A stretch of 64,000 nt of DNA from Phytophthora colocasiae (lineage: Eukaryota > Oomycota > Peronosporomycetes > Peronosporales > Peronosporaceae): NCBI GenBank assembly GCA_018806915.1, contig JAGKQI010000103.1, positions 1,488,001-1,552,000 on the forward strand, written 5' to 3'. Within the stretch, counting starts at the first letter, position 1. The number at the start of each line of letters is the position of its first letter. Below, one piece after another: positions 59,827-64,000 of this stretch. The notes under the pieces are model-generated. The model was not told the origin of the DNA, searched no databases, and worked only from the letters and a program-made list of their open reading frames with translations. Position numbers and translations under genes: made by a program.

Positions 59827-60867
59827 GGTCTCAATTAGGTCTCTTGGTCTACTTTTTAGCTTCAAGTCCGATCTGGAAGTGAGGGGGATTTGGTCAACTC
59901 GTTATTTTGCGGGACGACATTACGACAACGACGATTTGGGTGAGAATTAGCTTAAATCGGAGCGAGTTGGTAAGTTGCAACGCGGCAACAGCTAGTGTCG
60001 CTGGCCTGGATACATTGCATTGTACACGACGACAACTGCACGATTGCCCATGCTCTATTCGGCGGCAGTATCGGTGTGTGTAGCTCGCTGGACTATGAGA
60101 TGGAGGTGTCCATTTCGTTCTAAAGGACAAAAAATGATGGTGAACTTCTTCCAGTCCTACGCGTATTGCTAGAGGGATGCAAGACCATGACAAAAAAAAC
60201 TTTCCACAACAAGAAAAGTGATGTTGACTCTGCAACTTGAGACTCTCAATGCATGTAGATCGATCTTTCCCTGCAGTGGAAGACAATCAAACTACATCCA
60301 CGTGTAGTTAGCGATCCAAACGTCGTACTTTTGCACAACCGCTGCTTCTCCAGCAACAAGTTGTGCGGGCTGCTCCTAAGGTTTAGCCCAACCTCCTTCC
60401 TCGACGACGGGCCTCGTAGAGCAACGGTAGCCTTGAAACCCCTAAGAAACCAAATGACGCCACTTGGACTTCCACACCTAATCCGGAGGTCCAAACCCTA
60501 TATTTCGTCTCCAATTTTAGTCCTGCACATCGTTCTAAAAAGGAGGGGCCTCTTGAGCGTCCTGCAGGCGTCTCCCTCCCTCACTTTGCGCCGTCTTCGC
60601 TGCCCCGCAAGTCGGAGCGTCTTCTCGAACCTTTCGCTGCCTCTCAATGACCATCGGCTTGCTCTGGTAGTGTGAAATTCCGGTTCCGGCCACCTGATAT
60701 CTGAAAGTCGTTGACCTTGGAAAGCCGCAGTCTAAGACAGGTGAGTTGCGTCCACTCAGTATTCTTCCGGATCCGAAACAAAAGCACGACGAGAAGACCA
60801 ATTGTTTACCTCGTTCTCCAGTTCTCTAAATCTCTTTTTCTATCTCTTCCTCAGCCATCCATACACT
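59827..60867. other. 1-kb intergenic region
   Basis: Divergent promoter space between the SnoaL-like gene and the gene at 60868. No ORF with recognisable content; pyrimidine-rich leader TCTCTAAATCTCTTTTTC just before 60868. Confidence 0.45.
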
Positions 60868-61563
60868 ATGGCCAAGCCTGGTGACGAGAAGCTCATGGAA
60901 CTCTGCGCCAATGAGGCCGTCGTGAACACGCCCCCGCCCCGCAACGATAACGCCACTTGGAGCTTCGTACAGATGAACATGTCGCTACTCCCTATTGCAC
61001 GACCTCTACCAGTTAGTGTCGGTCACCGATTCCACGAAGGAGCTGTACTAGCAGGTGTGAAACCCTGCACACCTACTCAGAAACTCCACCATCGACTACG
61101 TCAGAACACGACCAATATCAGTCCTAGAAGACATGATCTCGATTGTAACAGTGTTCGACCTGCATCTACGACGTCTCCTCGCTGTAGGGGGCTACCTCCC
61201 ACGCCAAGATCAACAGCTTCTGGAGCCAAACGGAAATATTCAGAGACTTGGCACGTTCCTGCTATTGATACGTCGATGCCCCCGCCGTCGGTTAGTGCTT
61301 CCTTGCGGATGCGGAGTTTGAGTGAAGATCTGTATCCTTCTGCTCCACGAAGTGACAGCGGGTATTCCAGTGATCCTGCAAGACAAACTCCGTCTGGGTA
61401 TAGTCCACTGCATCGAAGTGTCAGCTTGTCCTCGGGCTGTGCCGCCAGGGGGCTGTACAAGGGCAAAAGGATCCTGGAACTACAGGACGAAGATCGACGA
61501 CTTCACCCGGACGATCGCCTTACGGCTCCGTCGCCGTCCAAGCGGAGCAAACACCAGCCCTAG
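60868..61563 (+). CDS. unrecognised disordered Ser/Pro-rich protein
   Basis: 231 residues from ATG 60868 (MAKPGDEKLMELCANEAVV). Low complexity, rich in Ser, Pro and Arg, with TTSPRCRGLPPTPRSTAS, RMRSLSEDLYPSAP, DSGYSSDPARQTPSGYSPL and RSVSLSSGC, many of them S/TP or RxxS phosphorylation-like sites, plus basic clusters (GAKRKYSE and SPSKRSKHQP at the C-terminus) that could be nuclear signals. DSGYSS resembles a phosphodegron (DSGxxS). Single exon, intact. No domain recognised; a regulated nuclear protein is a guess. Confidence 0.6.
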   Translation: MAKPGDEKLMELCANEAVVNTPPPRNDNATWSFVQMNMSLLPIARPLPVSVGHRFHEGAVLAGVKPCTPTQKLHHRLRQNTTNISPRRHDLDCNSVRPASTTSPRCRGLPPTPRSTASGAKRKYSETWHVPAIDTSMPPPSVSASLRMRSLSEDLYPSAPRSDSGYSSDPARQTPSGYSPLHRSVSLSSGCAARGLYKGKRILELQDEDRRLHPDDRLTAPSPSKRSKHQP

Positions 61564-61709
61564 TTCTACTTTCAATCCTTGGACTGGCGCTGCTACCGCT
61601 ATATTACTACACTGCAAATACTCTATAGGCATCTCTTCCATTAGCCACGGAAAACTTTGTATTATGATGTGCTTTGGTCGCATCGTACTCACTATTGCAC
61701 CAAAAATTT

Positions 61710-62560
<851 letters not shown>

Positions 62561-62681
62561 GTCCCCCGCTTCCTGTAGCTTTTGGGAAAGTGCAAAATGA
62601 AAAGCGACATAATGTTGCATGAATGTTGCTCTAAATGTGCAACATTATATTTTGGAGTAACTTCACCACTTCAACTTGGAT

Positions 62682-64000
62682 CTACAACCACTTTTTGTTG
62701 GCGTTGAGGAGATGAGATCGTTTCTCGGGGCTAGCAGGGTGATAAAAGGCAGGTCCTGGTACAGATCGCTTTTGTGAAATTCCTCCAACTCCTTCTGTCC
62801 TTGACGTCTTGGATTTAAAGACGCTAGCAGATCCTTGCTTTTGTGCCAATTTATCAGCCAAAGTGGAAACTTCATACGATCCTGGACCTAAACGGCACGA
62901 AATGTAAGTATTACCGAATACAACCAATAGACTTTATATCGTACCTAGTTCTCCATCCGTCACAATTTTCCCAGGCATTCGACCGAAGCGGTCAGCATTT
63001 CCTGTGCGGAAAGCTGCGCTCGAGTGAGATTTTGCAACCCAGTCATATCGCAGTGCGCTTTCAGCGTCTTCAGCATTGTACGCGCCAGGACCAGGAGTGA
63101 AACTTGCATCTGACCCAAGACGCTTAACAGATGACTTGAATATCGATTGTGGAGTGTGATGACCCTGAAGTGACCGTCCGAGATGAATAGGATTCTCGTA
63201 CTGGCCTGGAGCGGGAACTTCAGTAGAAATCTGCCAACCTCGAGATGTTTTGGACGAGAAAACCGACTTTGATACGTTGTGTGCATACGCAGATGAAGGT
63301 TGAGCTACGTTGTAGTCACCAGGCCCCGGAGCGTTTGGAGTCTGATTGTTGCTGCGTTTGGGCTGCCATTCATACGAAGTATTGTCAGTGACAATTTGTC
63401 ACTAAATCTTCTGTTTCAAGCCGGCAAGTAACTTACGGCGTTGACAAAGCTGCTCATGCCATGTTTCTTGTTCTGTGTTTTTCTATCATCCCTGATAAAC
63501 AAAAAAACGTAAGGCAACCGGAAAATTGACAGTGAGTATACTCTCTAGAGACCTGTTCGGCTGATATTGGCCAGGACCTGGTACAACCAATCTGGCTTGT
63601 TCTTTGAATCGTTTCGACTTGGACACGAAACCTGTGCTGTAGCCCAAGCGTGATACGGATCCTGAGTCTACACTTGAGCGTACAAACGTCGGTTGTTTGT
63701 AGTATTGACCAGGCCCAGGCAACTCGTTCTACAGCATTCGAAACATAGATTTCGTAAAAACATTCACTCAAACACACATTGCAGTTGTACCTCGCAATCT
63801 CCAAAGCGTGTTGTTCGATTACCAAAACCATTGCGTTCATTCGGATCTCGGTGCAAAACGGTCTCGTACTTGGACGGAATCGACGAAACTTTCTACAATC
63901 GTTCGCATTTCAACACCTCTCCACTAGAATTCACACATAATCAACTTCAAAAATCGTACCATACTAGGGTCTGGAGGTACTTGTCTGAGTGCTGCTGCTC
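62682..64000 (-). CDS. sperm-tail PG-rich repeat protein (ODF3/SHIPPO-like), 5' end outside window
   Basis: Exons 64000-63960 (cut by the window edge), 63892-63791, 63728-63553, 63491-63437, 63362-62945 and 62887-62682; all GT-AG and in frame. At least six PG-rich repeats: NELPGPGQYYKQPTF, VVPGPGQYQPNR, NAPGPGDYNVA, PAPGQYENP, FTPGPGAYNAEDA, LGPGSYEV and SVPGPAFYHP. STPGR-repeat proteins are inner-microtubule or outer-dense-fibre components of eukaryotic flagella, so zoospore flagella are the likely site. The next gene (dynactin p25) is on the same strand. The start codon is not in view. Confidence 0.85.

Noticed and set aside
60246..60801. Several 80-110 codon ORFs on both strands
   Set aside because: Short, overlapping, no shared pattern; treated as promoter space.

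Overview
The window looks like nuclear DNA of an oomycete, most likely Phytophthora or a close relative. This is inferred from intron-poor genes with short GT-AG introns, the gene mix (COX15, P3A-type proton ATPase, importin-9, dynactin p25, a sperm-tail PG-rich flagellar protein as expected of a zoospore former), and a dense mixture of piggyBac, hAT, Crypton, tyrosine-recombinase and Ty3/gypsy elements of the kinds seen in that group. No species can be named from sequence alone.

Layout. 1-2640: right part of a piggyBac-like transposon that carries, tail to tail with the transposase, a Myb/SANT + DOT1-like methyltransferase gene and ends in a CCC terminus at a TTAA site. 2683-5662: a small unrecognised ORF, an alpha/beta hydrolase (minus), and a region with a perfect 100-bp palindrome and a second foldback. 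5663-7597: an NmrA-like gene broken by an 834-bp hAT-type insertion with a 9-bp target duplication. About 7.7-13.3 kb: a decayed tyrosine-recombinase retroelement. 13.4-17.1 kb: two convergent ankyrin-like genes, each with a single-base frameshift. 17.5-22.3 kb: housekeeping genes on the minus strand (COX15, an SLC25A39-like carrier, an unrecognised seven-exon secreted protein). 22.4-29.4 kb: an old yellow enzyme (OYE) gene split by a 5.8-kb Ty3/gypsy element; its intact paralogue (29.85-31.0 kb) is divergently arranged across a promoter that contains a 29-bp dyad. 31.9-34.3 kb: a tRNA-like sequence and a decayed Crypton-type element. 35.1-41.6 kb: plasma-membrane-type H+-ATPase and a SulP-STAS-cNMP transporter. 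41.99-51.47 kb: a complete Ty3/gypsy element, apparently identical 727-bp LTRs, open gag (641 codons) and a roughly 2000-codon pol with a 470-residue linker between RNase H and integrase. 51.7-54 kb: a coding remnant and a third, intact ankyrin-like gene. 54.2-64 kb: importin-9, an unrecognised three-exon gene, an NTF2/SnoaL-fold protein, a disordered protein, dynactin p25 and a PG-rich repeat protein cut by the right edge.

How things fit together. Single-copy host genes are intact, while repeat-derived or multi-copy ORFs carry many frameshifts that nearly all lie at short homopolymer runs. Two oxidoreductase genes (NmrA-like and OYE) have clean, recent TE insertions inside coding exons whose removal would leave the frame open. 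The strongest candidate for something new is the piggyBac element with the chromatin-methyltransferase cargo; next are the intact gypsy element with its unusual pol architecture and the OYE pair with atypical active-site residues and a shared palindromic promoter. All function calls come from reading protein motifs by eye; no database search was possible.
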